DNA of 64,000 nt from Amborella trichopoda (Eukaryota > Streptophyta > Magnoliopsida > Amborellales > Amborellaceae), in contig NW_006500010.1 of assembly GCF_000471905.2 (NCBI RefSeq), positions 1,070,799-1,134,798 of the forward strand, given 5' to 3'. The translations under genes were made by a program, and so were the position numbers. Shown one piece after another: positions 12,301-23,892 of the stretch (position 1 is its first letter; each line of letters starts with the position of its first letter). The notes beneath the pieces were generated by a model. It ran no database searches and had not been told where the DNA came from. It worked only from the letters and a program-made list of their open reading frames with translations.

Positions 12301-14360
12301 GTCAATGACTCTGTTCAACGACAAAACCAGGATATCCATCCATGTTTCTTGCAAAGGGACTACAGAGATGTTGAGTGTTGAGTGAGAAAGCAGTCTCCTT
12401 TGTTGTTCCTGGGGCGTTTTGCAATAGTTTGTTTCATTACATCATGGTTATATTCAAACTTCAAGAGCATCAACTTTTTTTATTCCCTACTTGCAAAAGA
12501 TGTACAAAACTTTTGGTGATATTATTGTACGGATCCTTTTCCTTTTTTTAAATTTAAAAATGGTCCAAAAACTTTTCAATTTTACAGTGAAGTCCCTTTT
12601 TCCCTTTGGTTTTTTAATTGCCAAAATTAGCCCCAGTTCGGTTAAGTTCGACTATCAAACAATCAAACTTGCTTAAGTTCAACCGTTCGCTTCTAAAAAG
12701 TCCAGAAGCCAGTTCGACCCTTCAAGGGTGAAACTGGTTATGGTTGGCTCATGGGTCAAACTTAAGCTAGCCTCGAATACATCATTGTAGGGTAAATGCA
12801 AGAAGCGCAAAAGAAGTAAGCTGGCCTCGTTTGTTGTGTGAACCAAATTCAAAATTTCAGCAGGTTTGTAAGTTGATTTTCGTTATGCAAACCTGGTTAT
12901 GCAAATTCAAAATTTCAGCAGGTTTGTAAGTTGATTTTCCTTATGCAAATCTGATTTCTTTACTATCACTAGACCAAATCGAAAAGCCTGGGCATAAAAT
13001 TGAACAAAACAAGGGTGGGTTGGCTTGTTTTCCTTTCTCAACAAACTTAGATACCCAAGTGGAAATGCCAAGTTTTGCCACTATATAAATGACATTGGTA
13101 CAATTTCAAATCATCTTGTTCTATTTTACCTATTCTTATAATTTTAAGAAGCTCGACCCTTAAACGGTCGAAGTAATTGTATTTGTTGTTAAGCTTTATC
13201 GTTAAAGATCGAACTCAAGTAAGTTCAACATTTGAAAGGCCGAACTTAAGCAAGTTCAACTCTTGGTCGAACTTAAGCTAGTCATAAGGATTGGTGCTTC
13301 TGGACTTAAAACTATAAATTAGTTCGACCATCCAAGGGTTAAACAAGGGGTGATTTCAGCAAAAAAAAAAAAATGACGAAAAAAAGAACTTAACTGTAAA
13401 AATGAAAATTTTTAGGAAGAAGAGGTTGAACACAAGATATAGGGGTTTCATTTTGAATATTTCATTTGAATTTGTTTTTAATTTGAATATGAAAATAGTA
13501 CATTTTTGTATGATTCATGAGATGGGGATTCTTAATTTCCCCATCGATTCACTTTTATCAATATCTTTCTGAAAAAAAAAAAATGGATCCATGCAATAAT
13601 CCCAAATTTGAATCAGTATAAACTTTAATCATTAAACTTTAACTGTGAAACAGAAATAAAGAAAAAGAAACTTAGTAAATCTCCCTGCTGGGTATTCCAA
13701 ATGGTAACAATGAGATTCTTTGAAAAACTCCTGTTGTTTCTTCAGTAGCGTCCAGAGAGGAATTTCTCCTTCTAAATTTCAAGACATAAGGAATTATTCC
13801 AGAATTCTTGGGGACTACTAGTCTGCAATTTTTCTACAGAGGTGGGGCTACACATCATGAGCATTGTTTTTCCTTTTTTGAAAATAGTAACAGCACATCA
13901 TGTGCATTGTTAGTTATTAGCAATGCATAATATGTTAACAATCCTTTTCTGGATTGTAATTTTGTTGCTACGTGCTACATAACTTGCAAAACGAGTTTTG
14001 GGCAGTAATCTGCATTTTTCCTTTTTGGTTGAGAAGACTTCTATTGTTACTGATCTTGTTTGACTCAAATGATATTAAATATGCACATTCCCATTCCTTC
14101 AGGTAGATTTTGTTGCAGAATTAATCAAGAAAGCTGGAGTTGCGGCTGTCCCAGGATGCGGGTTTTTCCATGAGTCAAGAGTTTTGAGAAAAGGCATTTC
14201 TTCAGATTCATTGGTGTCAGGAGAGATGCCAAAACCATATCAGAATTATGAAAAGAGGTATGTAAGGTTTGCTTTTTGTAAGAGCAGTGCCACCTTAGAG
14301 GCTGCTGCACAGAAGTTGAACCAGTTTGTGATCACCAATGAACACGAAGAACCCCATTGA
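6329..14360 (+). CDS. PLP-dependent class I/II aminotransferase (kynurenine/methionine aminotransferase-like)
   Basis: Nine exons: 6329-6510, 7480-7610, 7802-7887, 7973-8067, 9062-9158, 10864-10978, 11480-11634, 11720-11845 and 14103-14360. Joined they total 1245 bases (414 aa), with every phase matching and GT-AG introns throughout. The protein is a fold-type I aminotransferase, which moves an amino group between an amino acid and a 2-oxo acid using pyridoxal phosphate. Visible landmarks are INLAEGFPDF near residue 30, YETYG, NSPHNPTGK (165-172), DEVY (196-199), SSLSKT with the PLP Lys at about 230, GWRVGWAIA, and YVRFAFC with the carboxylate-binding Arg at about 384. The closest families are kynurenine-oxoglutarate transaminase and methionine/glutamine aminotransferase; substrate cannot be read from sequence. 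Length is normal and no targeting peptide is evident, so it is probably cytosolic. The start is the first ATG in frame. Introns 5 and 8 hold inverted-repeat elements. Confidence 0.92.
9304..10236. repeat. Direct repeat pair (~167 bp each) in aminotransferase intron 5
   Basis: About 9304-9470 and 10071-10236 are diverged direct copies. Both run from TATGGTYAAATTACATAA through TAGCCATGAACA or TAACCATGAACA and TATTTAGG to GGGTAAACCTTACATAA. A MITE (9599-10053) lies between them. Confidence 0.75.
9599..10053. mobile_element. MITE with ~70-bp terminal inverted repeats
   Basis: The left end GGGAAAAGCTACCAATAGG and the reverse complement of the right end AAAAAGCTACCAATAAG match. The match continues with gaps for about 70 bp, including TAGTAATTT and GCTTCCAGATC / GCTTCTAGATC. 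Flanks share CATATAT (9592-9598 and 10054-10060), a possible target duplication of 7-8 bp. No coding capacity is present. It sits in intron 5 of the aminotransferase, away from splice sites. Confidence 0.75.
10240..10425. repeat. CA-rich tract and GACCTGGACC-type GC-rich repeat
   Basis: A short (CA)n tract is followed by about 150 bp of GC-rich sequence made of short motifs such as GACCTGGAC, GGGTCGAC and GGTCCAG in both orientations. It stands out sharply from the AT-rich intron. Weakly similar sequence lies at 61660-61740. Function unknown. Confidence 0.5.
12159..12293. repeat. Tandem repeat, two ~67-bp units, aminotransferase intron 8
   Basis: Both units carry ATATTTTGCAAATAAG, GACTTCATA, TTAACTTCA and ATGCAAG followed by TTTTCC. 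The units begin near 12159 and 12226. Confidence 0.85.
12562..13416. mobile_element. Non-autonomous inverted-repeat element, aminotransferase intron 8
   Basis: The left end near 12562 (CCAAAAACTTTTCAATTTTA, then CAGTGAAGT) matches the reverse complement of the right end near 13416 (CCTAAAAATTTTCATTTTTA, then CAGTTAAGT) for about 55 bp. The interior repeats GTTCGAC/GTCGAA and TTAAGC motifs many times. It also contains a direct repeat (12844-12892 and 12902-12950) sharing TTTCAGCAGGTTTGTAAGTT. No open frame of note is present and I could not identify a target duplication. Confidence 0.6.
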
Positions 14361-15554
14361 TTGTGTAAAAAGGAATTTGAAATCTTGGCTTTGTTGAGAG
14401 TGCTGAAACATTCGGATTACATGTATGTGGACTTTTAAAATGTATGCCACTTTCTCCATTATGTATGACTTTTAAGCCTGGTTTAACAATTTTGATCACT
14501 GTATATGGTTGTGCACTACAAAACTTGTAGGACCCCAATCTCCATCCTCGATGGCCTGCCATGGATAGCAATGAACCATAATGGAGGCTCTCAATGGAGT
14601 TAGGTCATCTCACCCTGTCCACTGTACACAATTGACAGCAGGGATAGAAGTCGTACACATTTCGTGTGGGATTCATGCTAAAATGAATTATGATATCATA
14701 TGCATGGATCTACCGAGTACATTGTTTCCTAAGCAATGAGTAGAAAATCAAGGTGCAAATAAATAGAAGCGGAAGAAATTTGTGAGAGAGCTACTAGTTT
14801 CCATAGTTTACAATGCATCTGAACTTGCAGATGGGCATGACATGCAATACTCAAATAGAGCTTTAACGACAACATCCATACATAGAAGAGAACCAAAGGG
14901 CTAATCCTTGATTGATGCTGCTTCTTTCCTTTCTCCATATCTCAAAAAAAAGAATTCGTGAGAAAATAGTTGAGTAAAAGGATGGATTTAACAAGTACTT
15001 TTGTTCTTCCCATTTACTCGGATGTAACACTGTTCCTTTGATTTGTCGTCATTCATTCTGATCGAAGATTTTCTGTTTTCAAATTTTATAAATTCTCCAG
15101 AGAGATTTTCACTTTTAAGATCGATGACTAAGATGAAGCATTAGTCATCATTGAAAATTTGAAACTGTATCATATAGTGGAGAAAATGTCAGAGATATAG
15201 TATCCTCAATAAATACCACATCTCCAAGGGGATGGGCCTCTAGGCTTGCTGTTTGTTGCTTCCAGAGCTACAACTCAATGTTTTATCAAAAACAAGAAGT
15301 ACTACATCTATAGATTGAGGAAAGTGTATCATACACTGGCTGACCAGCAGTGCTTGGTACATGGTGCACAACTGAGCAATCCACCATCCATTGGAGATTA
15401 ACAGTAACCAGTGAATATCTGTCGCCAAGAACTACGGGTAATTTCCACCATCTCCCATCTCTCTTCATTGGAAGCAGCCAGTATATGGCCTCATGGTATA
15501 CCATGTACCATACACACCCAAAGTGTGTGACGTACAACATTGGAAAAATTGGGC

Positions 15555-16035
15555 TGTTAGAATTCTAACCACCTGAACCGCCCACTAACGGGTTCAAGTT
15601 TTGGCCGTTTTTGGTGAACCAGCCGGGTATTTTTAAAAAAATTCAAAACAAAATACATAAAATTTCAAAAAATAAGGGATTTTGTTTGTAATGCATATTT
15701 TAATGGTTTTTATTATTTTGGAAAATATTGGAAATTGTTTTGGCCATTAATACTTATTTTTATATTTTTCCTTCTTTTTGAAAAATTAAAATAATACCCT
15801 TGTGCACAAATCTATTTTTTTAAAATCCTTTTTTTTTTTTTGGTTAATTTTCAACTATATTTTGATGTGCTTTATTTAATAATGTTTTAAATATGCAATT
15901 TATCTTTTGTTAATATTTTTGATTTTTTTTTTTTTTTAACACTTTTGCCAGGTTGGGCTGATTGAACCGGTCAGTTTACCGGTTAGGCTAGTTGAACCTC
16001 TCCGGTTAACTATTCCTGTTCGATTTTTCTTACAC
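15555..16035 (+). repeat. Copy of dispersed repeat family B
   Basis: About 480 bp. One end reads ACGGGTTCAAGTTTTGGCCG; the other reads GGTTGGGCTGATTGAACCGG, then TTTACCGGTTAGGC and CTCCGGTTAAC. Between them lies an AT-rich core with CCCTTGTGCACAAATC. Near-complete relatives lie at 47140-47600 (inverted) and 51130-51610. No coding potential. Confidence 0.75.
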
Positions 16036-16439
16036 AGTGATGTACTCCCTCAAATAATATACAAATATATCTTCCTCTCCAAATATCACCATAAAGTCCA
16101 ATAGTGAAGAAACAATGGAAACTCAGCATCGATAAAAAAAAAATTAACATAACTACTGATTACCTTCGAGGAAAGTTTATGCAGATCCTAAGTCACATTC
16201 TTAAGGCATCTTATTGTCATAATTTATAACCTACACAACATAACCATATGTTCACAAACTTAAGTATATCTAAAGAAGTTTATAGAAGATCTTCACAAAC
16301 TTAGTTGAGATTGACCAAGAAATGCAAAAAAGAGCGCAATTTCGATATTTTGAGTGAACAATTTAGGAAAATGGAGAGATTGAGAAAGATGTCGTATATA
16401 AAATTAGAGCTGGGTGGGAGAAGTGGAGTTGTACAACTG

Positions 16440-16920
16440 GAGGTTTATGTGATCGCCGCATACCAATGAAGTTAAAGGAGTTCTATAAGAAAGATTTGAG
16501 ACCAAGTATTTTATGGTGCAAAATATTAGGTGGTCAAGAAACAACATATCCATAGATCTGTGAGTGTAGCTGAGATGAGGACGTTGAGATAGATGAGGGG
16601 AAAGACAAAAAGATAGAATTCGAAATGAATACATTTGAGAGAACTTACGTGTGGCTCTAATAAGCTATAAGATCAGATTAAGTAGATTTAGGTGGACTGG
16701 TCATATGCAACACTGACCTATTACAATACCTGTTATGAGGTGCAAGGTAATTCAAGTGGAAGACTAAAAAAGGATAAATGGTAGGCCCAAAATGACATAG
16801 TTAAAAGTAATGATAAAATATATGAGGACTTATGGCTTTACTGAGGGTATGACCCATGAGAAAGTAGAATAACATACTAGTATTTATGTAGTCGAGCCCT
16901 TCTCCAAATAATTGGATAAA
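16440..16920 (+). pseudogene. Decayed LINE reverse-transcriptase C-terminal remnant
   Basis: Translation in shifting frames recalls the C-terminal end of plant non-LTR (LINE) ORF2 proteins: a region like RNEYIREN/LRVA, then WTGHMQ, then TYGFTEGMTHEKVE, and finally a run of ATGATT repeats. There are stops in every frame and at least one frameshift. No poly(A) end or target duplication is clear. The call rests on motif order alone. Confidence 0.5.
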
Positions 16921-17149
16921 GCTATGATTATGATGATAGTATTTGCCAACATATGCCCCTCATTCACAAACCATTTGTTCATCTCAACTAAATAAATATA
17001 AAGAAGTGTTTAATGACATGCGATTTTCACAAACTCTTATTCGTAGATGGCACCAATGAGACATACATAAGTTATATATTTTGGAGATAATCAGTAAGTC
17101 TATATTTCCCTCCTATTTTTTTTTAAGTTTTAAAGTATAATGAAAATAA

Positions 17150-17275
17150 ATTTTTAGGTTATTATAAAGATTTTCAGTATTGAACAACATTTTTCAATGC
17201 TATACAAAAGTGGGCCTTACTTTGATTGTTTAGGGCCTCAGCCTTATACAAATCACAATCAAAATTAAAGAGATC
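17150..17275. repeat. End fragment of MITE family A
   Basis: It carries GGGCCTTACTTTGATTGTTT followed by AGGGCCTCAGCCTTATA. This resembles the element end at 50030-50070 (TTTAGAGCATCGGCCTTATA) and the sequence at 63755-63785. Confidence 0.5.
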
Positions 17276-17794
17276 GTCCAATTTTTTATAAATCCTTCTT
17301 GCTCCAAAGAATTGATTCGCTTTAAACTCCAGTGTCGCCAAAGAGTATTGTTTTGCGGGGGCGTGTATATTGTGCTTCCATGGGGTATGGAATATATTGT
17401 GATTCTACTTCCTTGTTTGAAAACCTATTTAACAAGATTTTTTTGGTCTAAATTTTTGAAACCATATAATAATCGCCCGATGATTATTTTTTAAAAAAAA
17501 ATTGAATTTTTAGTTTTACAACATTTAGATCTCGCTCTTCAAAATTTGGAAGATCTGTATCAATTCTGATGCATTATTATTTTTCTATTACATAAAGAGC
17601 TTATTTCAGAATTTTACTTTACCGATATTATCATATGGGTTGTAGATGTTACATCTAAAAAATTGAGACCTAAAAAATATATCAAATGTGTGTTTTGCAC
17701 AAAGAAGTAAATAGATAGTATACTCCCCCAGGAGTAGAAAATCCTTTTGGCTTGTTTTACTATTATTTTGAAAATGAATGCCACCTTGGCAAGC

Positions 17795-18950
17795 TTTTTA
17801 TGCTTCTCCAATAGCATAAAACTTATATACTTCCCCTTATCCAACCGTCCATTCTGAATGGAGGGTTAAGATTGCCCCAATCACAATGTCAAATCTCCAC
17901 ATTATTTTATTTTTAATTTTTTTTATAAACTATTTGACACCAAAATTTGAACGTCCATTCCTCTATTAAACTCGCACTAGTAAAAAATATAAAAACAATA
18001 TCTTTAATAAAATAAAAGGAAAATATCATATTATTCTCTATTTTTAACTTTTATATCTCATCAGATGCAAGAATTGAAAATATTACTTGTAAACAAAAAG
18101 AATATATCTTTTCTATTTTCCAACTTCCAAAACCCTTTTGACCATGTATTATTGACCTCAACAACTTGTGAAATGACTCTCTCTCACACATCATCGTTTC
18201 TCTCTCAAAACTTCATCTCTCTTTGAAACCCATGCTTCACCTCTCTCTCACATCATGGTCACTTTCTCTCAAAACTCCATCTCTCTCCCTAAAACTCAAA
18301 CTCCATCTCTCTTTCTAAAACTCCATCTCTCTATAAAACTTCATTTTTTTTTAAAACCTAAACTCTCTCTCTCTAAAACTCCATCTCTCTCACACACATA
18401 AGAAGATGTGCACGTGTTCGAACTCAAACTAAACCCCTTGGCTGGTAAACTCACCCAGAAGCGAAGAGAAATAGATAGAGTTTTAGTAGAGAGAGAGAGA
18501 GAGAGATGAAGTTTGAATAGAGTGTTATTTTAGTGTTTATTTGGATAAAACATTTATGGTCAAATGGGTCCAAGAGGTTGCAAGATAGAAAAGATGGAGA
18601 CCTTTGCTCAAGCAATATTTTAAATTCTTGAGTCCCATGAGATATGGAAGTTAAAAATAGAAGATAAAAATATATTTTTTTTAAAATAAAATGACGAAAA
18701 TACTTTTGAAAGTTTCAAGAGGTATTTTGGTCATTATATTTTATTAAAAATTTAATTTTAATATTTTTTTATTAGTGCGCCTGAGAAGATAAATATACCA
18801 AATTTCATATTCATACCATTTCTATTAAAAAACTTAAAATAAAATACTTTGAGACATCAGATCTAAGATCAAACAGTGAGTGACACTCTTGATCAAAATT
18901 GGACTGCTGTGTATGGTAGGGAAAAGAGAGAAACCTTTCCCTCCATTTCA
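17795..18950 (+). repeat. Copy of family C, split by a nested element
   Basis: The left part (17795-18017) and right part (18683-18950) align end to end with the uninterrupted copies at 5095-5580 and 46305-46610. The break falls at an AAAATAAAA site, which is present on both sides of the inserted element. Confidence 0.8.
18018..18682. mobile_element. Mutator-like foldback element with a 9-bp target duplication
   Basis: The left arm runs GGAAAATATC, then CTATTTTTAAC, ATATCTCAT and CAAGAATT, then AAAATATTACTTG. The reverse complement of the right arm runs ATATTTTTATCTTC, then CTATTTTTAAC, ATATCTCAT and CAAGAATT, then AAAATATTGCTTG. Inverted similarity continues inward (ATCTTTTCTAT, TTTGACCAT) to well over 100 bp per arm. 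The flanks AAAATAAAA (18009-18017 and 18683-18691) are identical. The interior is CT-rich on the left and GA-rich on the right, with no transposase. A long inverted repeat with a 9-bp target site fits the Mutator superfamily. Confidence 0.8.
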
Positions 18951-20424
18951 TCTTGCACATTTGTTTTCGGGAGTGATATTAATGATTTCACCATTTACAT
19001 GACAGGGATATTTTAGGGTTTCAATAAAATAATGGGTTCTGATGCTATATTACGGAAACGCACTCTTCGACAAAAAAGGGCGACAAGAAAAGGACAATTT
19101 TGCGGAATTTACTGAGAGAAAAACGTGCTCTCGATTTTATCATTCGGGAAATTAATATTTAATCACAAGATTCTCCTTTTTAGCGAGAGTAACAAATGCT
19201 CCATCCAAACTTATGATTTTATCATTTAGGGCTACGTATTTTTGAAATTAATGCTTAAACCGTTGCATGCATGAAATCATTGCTCTGAACTCAATATTCT
19301 CTTTTTTAATGTGAATGGGTAAGGATAAAAATGATTTTATCATTTTTGTCACCTTGACTTTAAGTATGTGTCCATTTTCAATTCGATATTAAAACATTTT
19401 TTCAGCTGAAGCCACATACTCTAAAAAAATTAGGGCTAGTTTATGTCACATAGGCATAAATGAATGTTAAGGATACGAGTGCCAAAGTCTTTTAGAAGTG
19501 GCCTTTCAAATACAACGCTCAGTCCATCATTTTGCATCATAGAAATGCCATTTAGGTGACATTAGATATCTGTGAAAACATTATTCAAAGGCTCACCACC
19601 ACCTATTACAAAATTATTGATAGGATAAAAAATCACAATTAATATTAAAATTTATATGTTGTATCTTTGTTTCATTGTGTACCTTCTCAAAAATATTTTT
19701 AAAAATAATCAAATTACCGCTATTTAAGGTTAAAGACTTTGAACATGAATGAGCATTTCTTTGACATGCATGTCATACATCAATCAAATTACAAGAGTAT
19801 CGTGTCCAAGGTGGGTTAAACACTGAAAATATCCGCTTTTGTTCAATTTGTTGTATGTTTAATAGTTTTTTGAATGGAAATTGAAAAACAACCTTTTTAT
19901 AATAATTAAGAGAATTGATTCTACATGATTTTTTCCCACTTATATGTGTGAATGACTTCAAAGGATCACTATTAAATTTGATAGGGATCTCTAAAAAAAG
20001 TAAAGTCTTAAATTTATGTAATAATTTTTCTAGAGATCCGTCGAACCAAATTTAATGGTGATTCTTTAAAGTCTTATATAGATGGGGGAGGATCCTATAT
20101 GATATTAATTAATTGTGATAGTTGGTCTTAATATCCAAATGATATTTTCCATAAATATATTTTTGAGATAAATTGTGATCCTTGGTCTTGACGGTCCAAA
20201 TTCCAAATGATATTTTTCAATGAAATTTAAAGGAAAAAAAGATCAAAGCGCCGAACATTTTAATTGCTTTCCCTAAATATTTTTATGAGATTTGGAGGAA
20301 AAATAAAAAATATCCAACATTTTTTAATCGTAGCAGAGATCTGTAAATGCAAGTTGGGTTTGGAATTTAGGGCGTCATTGGAGAGCACGCAAAAGGTTAA
20401 TATTTGATATAGGGTTCTGACTGA

Positions 20425-20661
20425 GAATTAGGGTTTCTTTGTCATGTAAGCAGTGTAAAAGAGGGGCGTGGAAAATTAGGGTTAGGGCTGTGGAGTGTTG
20501 TCCCTTCCTACGCGTCGATACTGAAAGCTTCAGTCAACTAAAAGTACATGGCGATAAGTCATTCTTTAAAGGCCCAAAAAGCAATAAAGTAAGAGAAAAA
20601 GAACGCGCTTTACTCTATCTCAGATCCTTCCTCCTACCTTCTCTGAAGTTTCCAAATCCAG
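20425..20661 (+). promoter_or_regulatory. Candidate promoter/5' non-coding exon with telo-box-like motifs
   Basis: The stretch holds ATTAGGGTTT and AATTAGGGTTAGG motifs (telo-box-like, common near plant transcription starts), CG-containing sequence and a pyrimidine-rich segment. It ends in AATCCAG followed by GTAACG, a plausible splice donor at 20661/20662. It may be the first non-coding exon of the CBP60 gene with a leader intron of about 1.6 kb, or the start of an unrelated transcript. No in-frame protein is supported. Confidence 0.3.
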
Positions 20662-22371
20662 GTAACGCGTTTCTATTTCTTCTTCACATTTACTATAATT
20701 ACTATCTTCTTATTACAATCATCTAGGAATGACAAGATTTTATTCAAATTTTGATTGTGATTTTCTGTTTATATACGGTCAAGTACCTAGGGTTTATACG
20801 TGGAGAATTAGACAGGGTTTGTTTGAATTCTTGATAGTTACAGGATCCCAACTGCTCAAGGTTTGATAGCCCCTTTTTTAATGGGTTTATTTTTATTCTT
20901 TTACTGAGTAAACTAACTTTTGAAAAAGAATGATTTTCCATTGTTACAGTCGTGATAAACCTGGTGAAAACTGGGGCTTCTTTTAATGTAAAGACTATAA
21001 TACCTCAAGCCTATTTATAAAATGTCAAATATAGACACAAGGATTGCCATTTATTCTTGGTACTCATGACTTTTTTTTAGCCGTTAGATGTGGAATCTAA
21101 CCTATTAAAATGTATTACATCTTTCGAAAAAATTTGTGTCAGACTTTGTGTTCAAACAGTGACAGATCACCACACCTCCGAGTTCATATCCAAGTATCGA
21201 CAATGATTGTGACCTGCTAACCATAGTAAATAGTTTCATTATATACATTTCCCTAGACGCATGGTTACAAATGAATGGTTTTTTTTATCTAAAAAAATTG
21301 TGAACACTGGGATCGATTTCCTAGTTTCACTTTTTTGTTGCTCATATGTCGTTTTTTCAGAAGTTGGGAATTTTGGTTTATTGTTGGAATTGTGTTCATT
21401 TATATTAAAGGTTACAATTTTGAAAAAGGGACCAAAATATGCTGAAATTTAAATTTTATTTTGCATTATCAGCCATTTGTATTTTTTTTTTTTGTGAGAA
21501 AAACTAAGGGAGTGTTTCAAGACATTGATCGGTGGGGTGACAGTGTAAAATCAAAACTTTAAAAAAAATAAAAAAAATAAAAGATTAAGAACTATTCCAA
21601 CTATGTGCTATTATTTATCTATTAAATCTATAGAAAGATGGAATCTCTGATACCAACAAAAAATAGGCGCGGTCTTGAATAATTTCCTTTGTAAATCAAT
21701 TTCTCAATCACTAGAAATTAGTGATGCCCTTGAATTCTGATCATCAGAAAAGCACAAATCCCAAAATCCAAAAAATTAAGATATTCCCAATCAAAAAAAC
21801 AAAAATTTCAAAATAAAGTTCATTTAGATTTCGCTATAGAATTTCCAAATGGGCCATGACTGTCTTGTATATGAAATTTGGGGCTGTTTGTTTATTTCCA
21901 AACAAATAGGACAGGGAGCGTTATGATGTCCTTTCATCAAAAAATAGGGGCAACTGGTTCTTCATATCCTAACTGTCATTCTGTTAGTTTTCCTCCCCTT
22001 TGTTTTCACTCTCCATTGCTCCTAGTGATTACTGATTTGATATCAGCGTGTTTCATACGGTCATTGAAACTTCCATGTACCTTCTTATGTTATTCCCCAC
22101 TTTATTATCCCCTCCTCCATTTGTATATGAGGATTTATTTGCTCTTTGATTATGGGCAGTTTTTAGATTTGGGTTCCCAAGCCTGGTTGGTTAGTTTTGT
22201 ATTTTATTTTTTAAAATTGGGTTTGGAACTGGCATTTAAATAGGTGGGTCTACTTGAGCTTCAGCTGGAAGCTCCAGTAGAGTTCCTGCCTTGGTGCTTC
22301 TGAGATCTTTTCAGCTTGGAGCTTCTCAGATAGAGAGAAAGAAGAGAGAGAGAGAGGGATTGAATTTTGGG

Positions 22372-23851
22372 ATGATACCGCAAAAGAGACCCCGTGAATG
22401 GAAAGATGGCAGCTCTGAGGTTCAAGCTTCCAGTACTAAGCGGCACCTGTCTTTAGCCAAGTATGTATATAGTGACGATGTTGGCTTTCTCAATTTTTCG
22501 TTTTTTTTTTCCTTTTTTTTTTTTTAATGGGTTTTTGTTGGGTAGGCGCTTCGAGCTTTAGGAATTTGTTCTCTAAAATGAAGAATTTCCATGTGGTCAT
22601 TTGTTTCTTGATAAGTATGATTAATTGCTTGGCATTTGTAACTGAGATATGGGTGTTTAAGAATGAATATTTGATTAGATTGATAATGATAAAGAGAGTT
22701 TTTGGGATTTCTATGATGTGGTCATGGTGGATCTTGAATGTTGCTATTTGGTTTTCACAGTGTTGTTAAAGAAGCAATGCTAGCACAGTTGATGCAGAGC
22801 TTTATAACAAAGATAGAACCCATGCTTCGCAAAGTGGTCGGTAGTTTGCTGCTCATTTGCGTTTTCCGTTTATAATTTTTTACTTTAGTTTCTAATCTGC
22901 ATACTTCCTTTCTGTGCACGTTAATTTTTTACCGTAATTTTAATCTGCATAGTTCCTTTCTTTGCATGTTAATTTTTTTACCTTAATTTTAATCTGCATA
23001 CTTCCTTTCTTTGCATGTTTCTAAATGTGGTATCACTTGGAAATTCCAACTTCAGAAAGCTGCTAGAATTTAAATTCAAATAATTTGATGCTCTGTTTTT
23101 TATGCAGCTCACTGAATTAGATAATATTAGCGTCTTGATAACCTCTTGTTTCTGAAATATATGAATTAGTTAGTGTGTTTTTCGCTGTCTTTTTAGTTTG
23201 CCATTAAGTGTAAGATTCTGACCTAGAAAACTTGGGAATTGAGATGAAAATGTTTTTCCACTATTCTATGGGTCTTGATCCAGATGCACCAAAGTCTTTG
23301 TTTTTCAGTCTTTGTTTGAATGACTTCAAACCTTTTTCTTTTTCTTTTTTCCTTTAGAGATATCTTATGGACAAGCATAATATAAGAAAGTTGATCGTAA
23401 TTTTTTCTTTTTGAAGTGTGATTTTACTTTTCTTTCGGTTTGATTTGATATAAATTCGTTGGCTCTTATCATCTTTTCTTTCAGTTTGATTTGATATAAA
23501 TTCCTTGGCTCTTATCATTTTTTCCGGACTCATTTGTTCTCTAGATAATCATTCTCTATTGGATGTTTGAGAAATCAGGAAGTTCGCCTTCTAAGTTATC
23601 TATATTTCAGTGATTCTTTAAGAACTGCTTTAGTTTTAGTGCTCCAACACACTTTATCTCTTTATACTTTAGGTACGTGAGGAGGTGCAACGTGGTTTGG
23701 AGCTTTTGGATATTCAAGCTGACTTAAGGTTAGAATGAAAAGCTTTACTACTGCTGCCTAATTTGAACTGTTTGGCCATTGCAATAATACATTTTTTATT
23801 TTTTTATTTTATTTAAAAGAACTCTTTCTTGTATTCTATCGTGTGTGTGTT

Positions 23852-23892
<41 letters not shown>

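Larger units (their letters stand above)
14361..22371. other. Intergenic region between aminotransferase and CBP60
   Basis: The first few hundred bases should be the 3' UTR of the aminotransferase. The rest holds repeats given separately: family B (15555-16035), a LINE-like remnant (16440-16920), a family A end (17150-17275), and family C with a nested element (17795-18950). The stretch 18960-20400 is AT-rich with no gene seen. A candidate 5' exon lies at 20425-20661. Confidence 0.6.

Noticed and set aside
16404-16634. 76-codon minus-strand frame near 16.5 kb
   Set aside because: It is antisense to the LINE-like remnant and has no independent support.
21878-22243. 121-codon open frame upstream of CBP60
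   Set aside because: No known domain, low-complexity T-rich sequence, directly upstream of the CBP60 leader; most likely chance.
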